This document shows, piece by piece, positions 36,700-47,479 of a DNA stretch of 64,000 nucleotides. A program made the position numbers and the translations under genes. Location of the stretch: the NCBI GenBank assembly GCA_914767715.1, contig OU612068.1:33914001-33978000 (forward strand), written 5' to 3'. The DNA is from Membranipora membranacea (Eukaryota; Bryozoa; Gymnolaemata; Cheilostomatida; Membraniporidae). The notes beneath the pieces were generated by a model that did no database searches, had not been told where the DNA came from, and was given only the letters and a program-made list of their open reading frames with translations. The first letter of the stretch is position 1; each line of letters opens with the position of its first letter.

Positions 36700-38020
36700 C
36701 TCAAATAAAACTTCATTTTTTCAATGAGGCATTGTGCAGATTGGTGAGTCTTGACGAGATGTGTGCACTGGGCGAGATGTGCGCTGTCTACCGGGCACCC
36801 TTGGGCTCTTTGGCGGCTTTTTGGGGGATTTAGATCCCCTCGAACTGACTTATTGTTGGTGACATCAACATCAATTTGAATCCAGAAAACTATTTGGACT
36901 TCAAAACACTATAGCAAGTTTAGTTACAGCAAATCCACAGGACCTGATAGAATATCAACACGCAGGCGCTAAACGATAATAATTTAACTCTGACACCACT
37001 TATGACCTACTTAGCCAAACTCATGGTAAAAACCTCGATTTTCCTAAACTGCTTAACAATTTCTGCGTAAAGCTGATTTTTAAAAGAGTAGATTTCAATT
37101 CCATTAAACTCGACAAAAAAGTTTCAGAAAAACTCATCTCTACACAAATGAGAGAGTATTCGGAGCGCAAAGAATTACTCACAAATTACAAATTTGGCAC
37201 TAGATATACGCTCAGTACAACTGACACAAACAATATTATAATGGAACAACTTTACGACCATTTTAATGATGGAAAAATCACCCAGGATTTGTTTTTAGAT
37301 CTTTAAAAAGCTTTTGATACGATAAATCACGGCATATTCTTATAAGTAAGCAAACATTTTTTCAGATATTCTTCCCCCTCATATCGATTGCTAGAAAATT
37401 ATCTTTTAACTAGAAAACAGCTGTTCTTGGTAAATGAATTAAATCGGATTTACTGCCTGTCATGATCGGTGCTCCCCAGGGTTCGGTTCTCGGGCCAGCA
37501 CTTATTATAATTTATAATATTGACCTTTTAAATGCATCACCTGATCTAAATTTAATACTCTTTGCTGACGATACTAATATTTTTAGTACTGAACCTGAAA
37601 TTATGAAGAGAAATTTACCTCTGATAAATGAATGGTGTATCACCAACTATCTTGTGATAAACTATGAGAAAACCTTTTTGAATTTTAGAAGAAAAAGTAA
37701 CAACATAACTTTCCATGAACATTTTAGAAGCCTGAAAAAGGAATTAAATTTAACCCAGATGATGATACGAGCACTCGGCCCAGCCATTGAGCAGAATCTT
37801 GAATTAAAGTTCTGGGGCCACGCAAGTGATAGCCAGATACAACTCTGCAAAAAAATGCCAGACCAGGGGTCACATTTCTAATAATTTTGAAAAACTAAAA
37901 ATCATGCCCTTACAAATGCTTTTTGGATACAGAATTTTGAATGCTTGATCCAACAAACTTGAATTTATTAAAACCAATAACATGAGAGAGGTCCTTGTTA
38001 AGCAGGGCCAGGGTGCAGTC
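36700..38020 (+). pseudogene. LINE4 remnant carried inside element A
   Basis: Frames read CAVYRAPLGSLAAF and IVGDININLNPENY (endonuclease), then MEQLYDHFNDGKITQD, KAFDTINH, MIGAPQGSVLGPALIIIYNI and ILFADDTNIF (reverse transcriptase with FADD). Several frameshifts and stops. The same LINE lies in element B on the other strand, so it was part of the element before the two copies diverged. Confidence 0.85.
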
Positions 38021-38597
38021 TCACAGTCAGGCTGGCGGGGCGTCTCTGATCAAGTGGTGCATAGCAGGTACGGTGGGCACTAAGTGATAAATCATTTCAG
38101 AAAAGTTTATGCTTGTTGCGTTTAAAAAGAAAAACGAGGCATTGTAATATGTTGCCAGATGTCTTGGTAGGCCTATCATATTGAAAGCTATGAACAAGAT
38201 ATAAAAAAGTATCCAAATACAAAGATAATCATTTTGACTGTTCTAGAATTGGCCTTGCCTCAGATATTTGTGTAGGTTAAATCAAAGTTGTCACTTTTTC
38301 AGTGTCTTGGCGCTGAAAAAGACTGTATTTTCATGCTTAGCTGCATACTCATAAATTGTCTTACACTATGTTCAATCATGCTAGCCTTCATGACGCCGGT
38401 AACAGCATCAGACAAGACCAGTCAAAACCCTTCAAGCCAAGACATAAAGTTGGTCAATTAATTTGCCATAACCCACAGAGTTGGCGGCGCGATATTTGGC
38501 TGCGCGATATTTGGCTGCAGTTTCTGCAACACACACTTGTCTATCAGTAAAATGGGGCCCAACAAACCCCAGAGAAAAAAATTCGAACATAGAAACT

Positions 38598-38652
38598 TCG
38601 AGACTTGAGCAGTGAAGGAGATGGCTCTAACCAGCTGAACCACCTCCTACTC
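38598..38652 (-). other. tRNA-like module in element A right arm
   Basis: On the minus strand GGTGGTTCAGCTGGTTAGAG resembles a tRNA A box/D arm, and GCTCAAGTCTCG, about 30 nt on, a B box. Cloverleaf pairing is incomplete. It may act as an internal Pol III promoter or be a captured SINE head (inference). Confidence 0.55.
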
Positions 38653-38879
38653 TGACCGAGCAACTCGCAGCTGTTATTTGGCTAACAAAAAAAATACAGC
38701 GTGGCTTGATCTCCTTTGGTTACATATTTTGGCATTATGGCAATGGTATTTTGGGATATGGTATGTTGTCCCATATGGTATTATGTCCAATCTGGCTTCA
38801 TATCCACTGGTATTTTGACACAACTGGCGTTTTGCGCAACTGGTATTTTGGCATGGGTATAGTGTTCAGTGGTATTATC

Positions 38880-39243
38880 CATTCTGCGCATGCTCAGCTC
38901 TGGGCATGAGCTGATCTCTGCAAAATTGAGCCTCGGAATTCCGAAGCCATCTGATTGGCTACCTGCTCTGGTGGTATGCTCTTCAATGCGTGCGGAATTG
39001 ATATTGATAGTTATTCTCTCATGTCACTATTAGCTGATTTTGATTGGCAGTTCATGCAGGGGCTATCCCATTCTCCCTGACCAAATTTTCTCTCAGGACC
39101 TAGACTAAACTCATTGTTCTTGCACATGCGCAATTTAAAGTCACGCATGATTTATACTTAGCCTTACGACATCTACTTTGTGGTAACTATAGCCTAGTTT
39201 ATCAGTGATCTACATGCCCAGTCAGATCACGAGAGTTAGTATG
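38880..39243. mobile_element. Insertion D within element A right arm
   Basis: 364 bp absent from the left arm, flanked by a perfect 9-bp repeat GGTATTATC (38871-38879, 39244-39252). Ends CATTCTGCGCATGC...GTTAGTATG show no clear inverted repeat. A 9-bp duplication is compatible with a MULE-type MITE or a short retro-insertion. Confidence 0.82.
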
Positions 39244-39355
39244 GGTATTATCACCTATGGCATTATGGCCATGGCATTATGGCAATGGCATTGTGTCACT
39301 GGCATTATGTCCCAATGGCATTTTGACCATGGCATTATGGCCGGGTCAAAATGCC

Positions 39356-40906
39356 GGTGGGGGTGTTGCTATTATGGTATGAAATAAACTATCATCCAAA
39401 ACTGTTGCTACGCACTCCACCAAAACAACATCAGCACTCGGCAGTTTGGACAAAAGTAAGCCTGGGAGAATATAAGCCAATTATGATAAGCTGTATCGAA
39501 CTTCCTCCTGGATCTGATGATTCATTGACCCTAGAAAACATTACAACCACTCTTCTCAAGCGCTCTAAATCTCACCCAAATGCCAAATTTCTCATTACGA
39601 GAGATTTTAATAGACTCGATGCCACTAGCATTCTGCAGCAATTTGGTCTCAAAAAGCTTGTAAGCTTTAACACCCGAGAGGATGCCCTTTTGGATCTTAT
39701 GCTAACTGATGTCCAGGGGTATAAAGATCCAACAAAGTTAGCACCATCAGCAAACAACGACCACTGCTGCATTCTCCTCCATGGCCAACCTGCTAAATCA
39801 ACAAAGTAAACCAAGATAATGAGGTGTAGATTAACACCTCAAAAAATAACCTTATTTTGGCAGACATTGCAACAGAAACATGGGACTCTGTGTACAAAGC
39901 TGAGAATGTCCATGCTTAAATTGAATCCTTTCACAACACATTAAACAACATACTAGACAAGCACAAAGTACGGGAAGAAAAGCCACCATGGATGACGGAA
40001 AAATGATCAAAGCACGAGAAACAGCACACAAAAAAGGCTGCAAATCGTATAATAAGGTGTTATGTACGTTTTATTAATGCAAAATAAGAGCCAGCAAATG
40101 CCAATTTGTGGATGAATCCCTCAATAAAGAAAGAGACACGCGGTTTTGGTGGGAAACAGTAAAACGCCTAACCAACCAAACTAAAGACAACGCCATTCCG
40201 GACACAACAATTATAGACGGAACAAAACTGACATCCTGTGATTTCAGCGCAAAGATCAATGATTTTTATACTAACATTGGTGGGACAGCCCTAGCACCAC
40301 ATGTTAATATAATACCTCATCAAAACCACAAGTTGCAGCCCCTTAGTATTGGAGAAACTAAAAACTTACTGAAAAATATAAACACAACAACAGCCACAAA
40401 CAGCGAGAATTTTCCTACTTGGATTTCCAAATTTGGGTGTGAGGACATGCTCATCCCTTTGCACAATATTCTTAATTGTATGCGTTCATCTTGCGAGAAC
40501 CCAAAACAGTGGAAGCGGGCTCATGTCACACCAGTACCCAAAACAACTTCACCGACATCTTTCAAGGAATATAGACCGATCTCCCTCATATTTCATCTTG
40601 GGACGTTTGCAGAGCAGGTGATTATCAACAAGATGCAGAGCAGAGTTGATGAGATAGTGAACCAGCATCAGTATGCCTATCAGTCAGCTGTCAGTACCAC
40701 AGATGCCATTATCCAGCTAACCTACGACAGGACTAAGATATTAGATCAGGATAAATCAGTGAAGTATATACAGCGGTGTTTAGATTTTTCAAAGGCTTTT
40801 GACAGGTTGCAGCACAATGTTTTATTATCTATAATGAGCAATTATGGTTTTAACAAAATAATCATCCATCTTGTGAAAAGCTTTTTATCCCAAGGATACA
40901 GTGTAA
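39356..40906 (+). pseudogene. LINE2 fragment 2: rest of endonuclease and N-terminal RT
   Basis: Carries KFLITRDFNRLD, DALLDLMLTDV and NDHCCI (endonuclease), then a long RT frame 40108-40914 with FKEYRPISLIFHLGTFAEQV, KMQSRVDEIVNQHQYAYQSA and CLDFSKAFDRLQHN. A stop follows soon after the first junction, so the element was already decaying or decayed later. The frame is cut at FLSQGYSV by the MITE at 40907. Confidence 0.9.
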
Positions 40907-41596
40907 AGCTGTAGCTCCACGTAACGATTTTTACATCGATTTGGGGTCACGAGTGGTTAATCGGTGGATCTGCACGAGTGATTACTCGTGTTAAGTGGAC
41001 ATCGAACTTGTTGGTCTTTTGCCCGAGTGATCTAGACGATCCTCTATGCTGATTGGTTGTTGATTGCTTGCTTAAATAATTACGGCGGTTAAACACGTCA
41101 TCTATCAAATCGTGACAGGCTATCAAAAATGGAGGAGTTGATAATATCTGTAGTTAAATCACATCCTCCTCCTATTTATGATAAAAAAGACCATAACTAC
41201 AAAGATAGGAGTGGTGCTGTAGTGAAAATATGGAAGGTAATAGCTGTATCACTTGGAAATGGAAGCTGTCCTGACATGACATCCATAGTATAGCATAGGA
41301 AAATCAGTTTTACAGAAGAATGAAATTTTATTTGGTGAAGATTCTAAGTGACAAAGACCCGGATTTAATATGACACTATATCCGGTCATTTGTTAACACG
41401 CCCATTAAATATCATTGGTCAATCGATTGAACTGAGGGAGTTAATTGGTCAATCTAGGCACCTGATTTATTACCCCACTATGACTCACTAAACCATCGAG
41501 TACTAACTCATAGGCCTGTGTAGCAGTGTGAGATCGGCCTAGCATGTCTAGACATGCCATCGGCCTGTGATTACATCGTTACGTGGAGCTACAGCT
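40907..41596. mobile_element. Harbinger-like MITE, copy 2, inside LINE2 RT
   Basis: 690 bp; same ends as 29193-29840 but in the opposite orientation, and with about 40 extra bp near the right end. Flanks are TAA (40904-40906) and TTA (41597-41599), so the target repeat is not identical here: either one base changed or the TA core alone is shared. Confidence 0.9.
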
Positions 41597-41888
41597 TTAT
41601 TGTAGGCCATTGTAGGGCACTAAATTAGGCCCAATTTTATGGCTCATATACTCTAATGACTTCAACATTGAGAGTTTTGAGAAAGTGCAGTATGCAGATG
41701 ACATAACTATTTATAAAGCTGTGCGAAATTTTAATGACAATGTTTCTAATGGTATACACCGAGCTATGGAATGGTCTGAAGCAGAAAACATACTTTTGGA
41801 TAATGACAAAACTGTCACGATTTTAAATATGGCTTTTTCTGAGAAAGATGGAATTGAACAACCGATACAAACCAATTATGATAATATT
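41597..41888 (+). pseudogene. LINE2 fragment 3: RT core with YADD
   Basis: After a short damaged part the frame reads GTKLGPILWLIYSNDF and VQYADDITIYKAV, then NILLDNDKTVTILNMAFSEK. This matches the order in the intact relative at 57886-59391 ([16 protein letters not shown]). It is cut by MITE F. Confidence 0.88.
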
Positions 41889-41890
41889 TA

Positions 41891-42264
41891 CCGTAATCCC
41901 TCACCTATAAGTCACCGGACTTATAAGTGAATCACCCCCCTCAGAAAAAATAAAAATGCTCCAGCTATAAGACACCCCACAGCTATAAGACACCCCACCG
42001 CTCTAAGACACTCACTACACTACACTCACTACAAATGAACTAAGTAGTTTTGGGAAAAAAATTGCCCTCAGTGAGTTTCAAACCCACAACTCCATGTTTA
42101 CAAGTCGAACGCTCTACCACTGAGCTATTCATCTTCGGGGATTGTAAGAGGTTTTGGTCCAAACTAAATATAATAATGCTTCAAATGATAGTCGCGTCTA
42201 TATACTACTCTCTTATAGCCGCCTTCACTTATACGTTGCGCGATCTATAGGTGAGGGATTACGG
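41891..42264. mobile_element. MITE F, TA-flanked, with tRNA-like core
   Basis: Ends CCGTAATCCCTCACCTATA and its complement, with TA on both sides (41889-41890, 42265-42266). Inside are three tandem CCAGCTATAAGACACCC units and a tRNA-like sequence on the minus strand. Confidence 0.9.
42063..42131 (-). other. tRNA-Thr(UGU)-like pseudogene within MITE F
   Basis: Minus strand TAGCTCAGTGGTAGAGC (A box, D arm), anticodon-loop-like CTTGTAA, and T arm GTGGGTTTGAAACTCAC. The anticodon and acceptor stems do not pair well, so it is a decayed tRNA-derived segment rather than a working gene. Confidence 0.65.
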
Positions 42265-43069
42265 TAACATCTAAGCTAATAGGCCAGAAGCAGCTATAGC
42301 ATAAGTTGTTATGGCACGGACAATATTTGATGGCAGGATACTGATCACGTTTTAAACTTCATTGGTGTATGTTCTGTAAAATTCACCGGGTGTACCCAGC
42401 AGTAGTGGTCATATTTAGAAATTAAAAGGTGTTTTGTTTTGGCATTATATGTGTGGGGAAATAACTCCTATTTTGTGTAATCTCAGTAATCTAATCATCA
42501 GGGACTTCCAGGTTGAAATTGCATCATGGGATTTTGTTGACATGGCAATCAATTCACCAAGTAAACTTAGAGAAAAGGCTGCTCGTATCAGACTAGCACA
42601 AATTGAAAAATTTCAATTGAATTATGTCAAACTTCTCATGGGACTAGAATCAAAGATTATAAATACTTGATGGCAGGATACTTGATGCTAGTATGATATT
42701 GTATGGTCTTAAGACCACTGTCTTGGGGCAATTACAAACAACATTTTTGTTGTTTCAATTGCCTCTTATAACATTTTTTGGCTGGATATCTTTTGCATAA
42801 CACAAGAGCAAAAAGTTCAATGAGTGCCTCATTTTTCAGAAAGAAACCAAACTGTCAGAGTCTGAAAAACTTAGATATGCCAGCTTCGCATACTTTCCTA
42901 ACATGCTAATGACATGATATGGGGATATGCGGTAGCGCTGTCTCTCATCAACCATCTCATGCAATAATAAAACATATTCAATGTAGAACCCAGTACTATA
43001 GTCTTGACTTGTGCCAACTGCATCAAACTCTTGACTTCCCACTAATCACATATCGATAGCGTGAATATT

Positions 43070-43895
43070 TGGGATATGCAGTAGTGCTGCGGCTGACCTC
43101 TTCAACTGGGTACACACTTTTTTCCTACATCAAATTTGTCTCAAGCTATCATGTTTTGAGCAGTCTTATGTCTAGGCTGCTTTTTGTCTTATTCTCGTTG
43201 AGATGTAGTGCTGTCGCTGACCACCTTTTAAAATGATGTGATATAATATCTTGTTAAAATCATACATATAGTTGTGTTTCCTGCTGACCATATTAATCAC
43301 TTAACATTTCACTCACCTAACCGATTGTGAAGAAAATTGCAGGTATGCTGCCGCTGACATGATTGCTACAACCGGGTACACTCTCAGTTTTGGAGCATGT
43401 TGTTCTACCCTAGATATACCCTTGTTTTAAACTCTTAACATTTCACTTATTATAAGCGATTTTGAGAAAAATTGCGATATGCTGCCGCACTGCCGATCTT
43501 CTGCTGACATGATTGCTACGACTGGGTACAATAGACTAAATTTGGTCCATTTGCCTGCATTCCGAGCTGTGGCTCCCGATCCACTGGTCACGCCGCGGCG
43601 TGACCAGTGGATTGGGAGCAACAGGCATGCAGGCAATTGGATAAAACTTGTTCTAGGTAACACCCTATTTCTTTAGATTCAGCACGTTGTTAACCCTTGA
43701 AACACCTCAATATTTCACTCATTAAAAGCACTTTTTAGAAGAAATGAGGATACGCTGCCGCGCTGCCGCGCTGCCGCTGACATGGTCGCTACAACTGGGC
43801 ACAACCTTAATTTTGGATTCACCACGCTGTTCCACCCTAGAAACACCTTATTATTTATGCAATTTTGAGAAAATATATTGCGGATATGCTGCCGC
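43070..43895. repeat. Degenerate satellite-like repeats in element E core
   Basis: Recurrent units containing TATGCTGCCGCTGACATGAT, TGCTACAACYGGGTACA and TTTCACTTATTATAAGCGAT, at irregular spacing of roughly 130-300 bp. Copies differ by substitutions and local GCTGCC duplications. Confidence 0.75.
43572..43619. repeat. 48-bp GC-rich palindrome
   Basis: Arms of 24 bp meeting at CGCCG|CGGCG with one mismatch, plus outer GCCTGCAT/ATGCAGGC partners about 14 bp further out on each side. Can extrude as a hairpin. Confidence 0.92.
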
Positions 43896-44287
43896 AAGAC
43901 AGTATCATACTGACCTTATAAAGATCTGACATTATACTAATTGAAAATTTTAAATTTGTCCTGATCTAACACGAGCAGACTTCTGCAATTTTACTTGGTA
44001 TATAAATTGGCAAGTCAACAAAATCCCCACAATGCAGTTTCAACCTGGAATTCCCTGAAGATTAGATTAGTAAGATTACAGAGAATAGGAGTTATGTCCC
44101 CACACATATAATGCAAAAACAAAACACCTTTTAATTTCTAAATATGACCACAACAACTGGGTACACCCGGTGAATTTTACAGAAGAAACATCAATGAAGT
44201 ATAATATGCGATCAGTTTCCTGCCATCAAAAGTTGTCTGTGCCATTATTTTATAGAGCAGTTACAGCTAGGCTGCTTCTGGCCTATA

Positions 44288-44930
44288 ATCTAACATTTAA
44301 CCTCTAACTCCTTGATCTAAGTGTGCCAAATTTTTAGGAGTTACTGTTGACAAAACCCTATCTTTTTCTCAACATGTCAGCCAAATTTTAAATGAATGTA
44401 ACGCAAGACTTTTTCTCATGAAACAACTTTAACAGATGGGCATGAACTCTGCTGGACTTTTAACATTTTACCAAACTAATCTGAAATCCTGTTTTGTCTT
44501 ACACCTGTCCTGTCCATCATGGTACACTTTTTAGCTGACAAAGACAAAATTGTTCTCGAACAATGCCAAAACACAGCCACTTAAATATTTAAACTGATGT
44601 TGAATGTTATGAAGAGAGATTATCACTTTTAAACTTTACTTATACTGTCAATGAATTTTTGTTTTCTATGTCACAAAACTGTTTTAATAAGATTAGCAAC
44701 AATCCGAGCCATCCACTTTTTAGTCGTATAAGACTCAATACTTTTAGAACATCCTCTCGCAGACCTGTGATTTTTAGAGCTGAGAAGTATAGGACAGAGA
44801 AGAGAAAAGCAACTTTTTTCAGTTTTTATGAGACGCAACAACTCATAATTACTTCTTTTTTTTAATGTACTAAGCCTAATGTTATCGTTATTGCAATGAT
44901 AGATGGTTTAAAATACACATACACATACAG
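44288..44930 (+). pseudogene. LINE2 fragment 4: C-terminal end and tail
   Basis: Frames read CAKFLGVTVDKTLSFSQHVS-like sequence, then NCFNKISNNPSHPLFSRIRL and FRAEKYRTEKRKATFFSFYE, with frameshifts. It ends with an (ACACAT)n-type tail near 44915-44935. This completes the LINE begun at 26320. Confidence 0.82.
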
Positions 44931-44987
44931 CGTGAGTATTTATAATGAGCACTTTACCTCAGCTCGACACTAGAACCAGACTGTCAT

Positions 44988-45127
44988 TATGAATTTTTAT
45001 ATGAATTATTTACAAGAACACCGAAATCCAGTATTTTATGAAAAAAGCAGCATCAATTCCTCCCAAGTGATGAAGTTTTTAGTCATCTACATTGATGACC
45101 AGCTAAAGATTGGGATTATCAAAGCTG
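44988..45127 (+). pseudogene. LINE3 fragment 1
   Basis: Frame MNFYMNYLQEHRNPVFYEKS continues VMKFLVIYIDDQLKIGI, matching the [11 protein letters not shown] part of LINE ORF2. It is interrupted by insertion G. Confidence 0.65.
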
Positions 45128-45665
45128 TTTCTCCAGCTAACCAGCTTCAAAACAAGCCCAAAATTGACCTTGTCGGACCACTACAAGCTTTGCTATGAGG
45201 CATTGAAGTCGGCCCTTTCAATAATTGCTCGTGAAATCGGAAAGCCTGGGTGTGAGGTCACAGCAGGGTTTTCGACCGATATTCGACATTTTTTGTATAT
45301 GGAACTATTAAAGTGAAACCAGCGTTTTTCCCCAACGAAGTATGCGTTTATCTCCTTCAATTCTTTGCTTTGGATTAATCTCTATGATGTCATGAGCTAC
45401 GTTGGATTTCATCTCATTTCATCCAATTTTGACAAAATTACACGAGTCCAAAGTTTTTTCTGGTAGAAATATACGCAAAATGTATGTCTATGACATCATA
45501 TCCCCCTGCGCAAGGCTCGCGAGCGTCAGCGAGGCCTAACTTTGATAAGACGTAACTTTAGCCCTAGTTGACTAATTGAGCTGTTCTTGGGCTCATTTTA
45601 AAGCTTATAAGCTGGAGCAGTTCCTATGATTATATTAAAGTTCATTTCATGGATGCTTTAATACT
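45128..45665. mobile_element. Insertion G within LINE3
   Basis: Flanked by imperfect 13-14-bp direct repeats (ATTATCAAAGCTG at 45115-45127; ATAATCAAAAGCTG at 45666-45679), with LINE3 frame on both sides. No inverted repeats or coding domain recognised. The long duplication suggests target-primed insertion (SINE- or LINE-like). Confidence 0.6.
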
Positions 45666-45679
45666 ATAATCAAAAGCTG

Positions 45680-46215
45680 CAACTCTTAAGTTATTTTTAA
45701 TGAGACAACTCAAAAAATTGGGAATGTCCTCAACTGGCTAATGTAATTTTTACTGTGCTAATATTATTAGATCAGTTAGTTCTCTGTTATGGTGTGCCAG
45801 TTTTTTATCAATTTTTATCAGACACTACCAAATCGAAGCTAGAGCATGTTCAAGACACTGCCACCCGAATTATTTTCCCTCATGCGCCATATTGTGACAG
45901 GCTGGATATGCTTTATTTGATTTCACTCGATGAGTTTATTATACGTCAATCTACCACGCATTTTAGTAAGGTGGCCAACAGCTGTGCACATCCGCTACAT
46001 GATAGAATCATTTTTTACAATTCCAGGAGATCCTCTAGATGCCATACTGTTTTTAGACCCAAGATAGCAAAGACAGAGAAAAGGAATGACAGTTTTTTTA
46101 CTTTTTATGAATGACTATAATTCTGGACACAAACATTCAAGTACTATCGTTGATGCTTCCCCACTTCAAAATATAATTATGAATTACAAATAAACTCAAC
46201 TCAACTCAACAACTC
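45680..46215 (+). pseudogene. LINE3 fragment 2: C-terminal end and tail
   Basis: Frames read AATLKLFLMRQLKKLGMSST, then LCYGVPVFYQFLSDTTKSKL, and a C-terminus NSRRSSRCHTVFRPKIAKTE ending FFTFYE. An (ACTCA)n tail follows at 46196-46215. The start of the array marks the 3' end. Confidence 0.82.
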
Positions 46216-46597
46216 AGTGGGTCCTAAAGGTAGGTTGAAGCTGGGAAGTTTAGTAATAAACTTCCACAAAAATTTTGTGCTGATTGTAAGTAACAGGTTA
46301 GGGCTGCCAACTTTACTCTGACTTTTGAGAGTAGATATACTCTTTTCCAATTCTACTTTCTACTCTTTTGCTTTTTCAAAAAGCATGGTAATCTACTCTT
46401 TTAGAAGTTTTTGTACATGTCTTCAGGTGTACCCCAGTGCCCTTAATTTTAGGATCTCAAAGCAAAAAGTTTCCACAGGAGGCGCCCTGCCGCAACTTTC
46501 CTGTCATAGCCCATAATAATCACCGAGCCATCTATATCCCCGACGAAATCTACTCTTTTTCCATAAAAAACAGTTGGCAGTCCTGGTAAGTAATGAA
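46216..46597. other. Spacer between LINE3 and element B, no gene
   Basis: Contains a repeated TACTCTTTT-type stretch (46318-46405). No supported gene or element border except the start of element B. Confidence 0.5.
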
Positions 46598-46967
46598 ACA
46601 GGCGTAGCCGGTACCCGGCCATAATGCCATGGCCAAAATGCCATTGGGACAAAATGCCATTGCCATAATGCCATTGTCATAATGCCATGGCCATAATGCC
46701 ATAGGTGAAAAAACCACTGCACAATATACCAATGCCAAAATACCAGTTGTACAAAACGCCAGTTGTGTCAAAATACCAGTGGATATAAAGCCAGATGTGT
46801 CAAAATACCAATGGATATAAAGCCAGATTGGACATAATACCATGCGGGACAACATACCATATCCCAAAATACCATTGCCAAGATGCCAAAATATATAACC
46901 AAAGGAGATCAAGCCACGTTGTACTTTTTTTTAGTCACATTACAGCTGCGGATTGCTCGATCAGAGT

Positions 46968-47022
46968 AGGGGGTGGTTCAGTTGGTTAGAGCCATCTCTT
47001 TCACTGTTCAAGTCTCGAAGTT
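46968..47022 (+). other. tRNA-like module in element B left arm
   Basis: GGTGGTTCAGTTGGTTAGAG (A-box-like, TGGTTCAGTTGG) and TGTTCAAGTCTC (B-box-like) are 30-35 nt apart, as in Pol III tRNA promoters. The cloverleaf is incomplete. Confidence 0.6.
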
Positions 47023-47479
47023 TCTACATTTGAATTTTTTTCTCTAGGGTTAGTTGGGCCCCATTGTACTGAAGGCTAGTGTGTGTTTCAGAAATTGCAG
47101 CCAAATATTGCGCCGTCAAGTCGCCAACTCTGTGGGTTATGGCAAGTTAATTGACTCTCTAAATTTGACCAAATTTATGTCTTGGCTTGAATGGTTTTGA
47201 CTGGTCTTTTCTGATGCTATTACCGGCGTCATGAAGGCTAGCATGATTGCGCTCTACCCACACCCCCGGTATGATTTTTTTGAACAAGCCTATGCAATTT
47301 CTTAACAACGACCTCTCTCCTCGCTTGTTATTGGTTTTCATAAATTCAAGTTTGTTGGATCAAGCGTTGTATTCATGGTTTGTTATCATATTGAAAATAT
47401 TTTGAATTGAGTATGAAATTAATAAAAGTTTCAAAACTTTATATTCAAAAAGCATTTGTAATGGCATGATTATTAGTTT

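Larger units (their letters stand above)
26577..39355. mobile_element. Element A: 12.8-kb element with ~420-bp terminal inverted repeats
   Basis: Inserted in the endonuclease frame of LINE2. GGTGGGGG occurs at 26569-26576 and 39356-39363, an 8-bp target duplication, and the LINE frame (GGG-VAI) continues across it. Arms are about 420 bp: left 26577-26995; right 38560-39355 including insertion D. The outermost ~12 bp of the left end differ from the right end. The inner cargo is LINE4 (36.7-38.0 kb) and nested element C. I see no transposase that clearly belongs to A, so it may be non-autonomous or its enzyme may be unrecognised. Element B is a shorter relative. Confidence 0.88.
38560..39355. 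repeat. Element A right terminal inverted repeat (split by insertion D)
   Basis: Reverse complement of the left arm, carrying TGGCATTATGGCCATGGCAT-type motif arrays. Without D (364 bp plus 9-bp duplication) it is about 423 bp. Confidence 0.88.
42278..44287. mobile_element. Element E: 2-kb foldback with ~385-bp arms and satellite-like core
   Basis: Left arm 42278-42660 is mirrored by 43920-44287 (ATAGGCCAGAAGCAGC and complement at the ends). Flanks share ATCTAA (ATCTAAGCT / ATCTAACAT), a possible 9-bp duplication with two mismatches, as in Mutator-like elements. The core is a degenerate repeat array. No transposase. Confidence 0.82.

Noticed and set aside
26577-39355. Polinton/Maverick element
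   Set aside because: Size and long arms fit, but no DNA polymerase B, integrase, ATPase or capsid frames were seen, and the duplication is 8 bp rather than 6.
42063-42131. Functional tRNA-Thr gene
   Set aside because: Anticodon and acceptor stems do not pair, and it is embedded in a MITE.
46550-46912. 120-codon frame rich in W, G and M on the minus strand (and similar ones at 38706-39387)
   Set aside because: Produced by the repeated TGGCATTATGG motifs of the element A/B arms.
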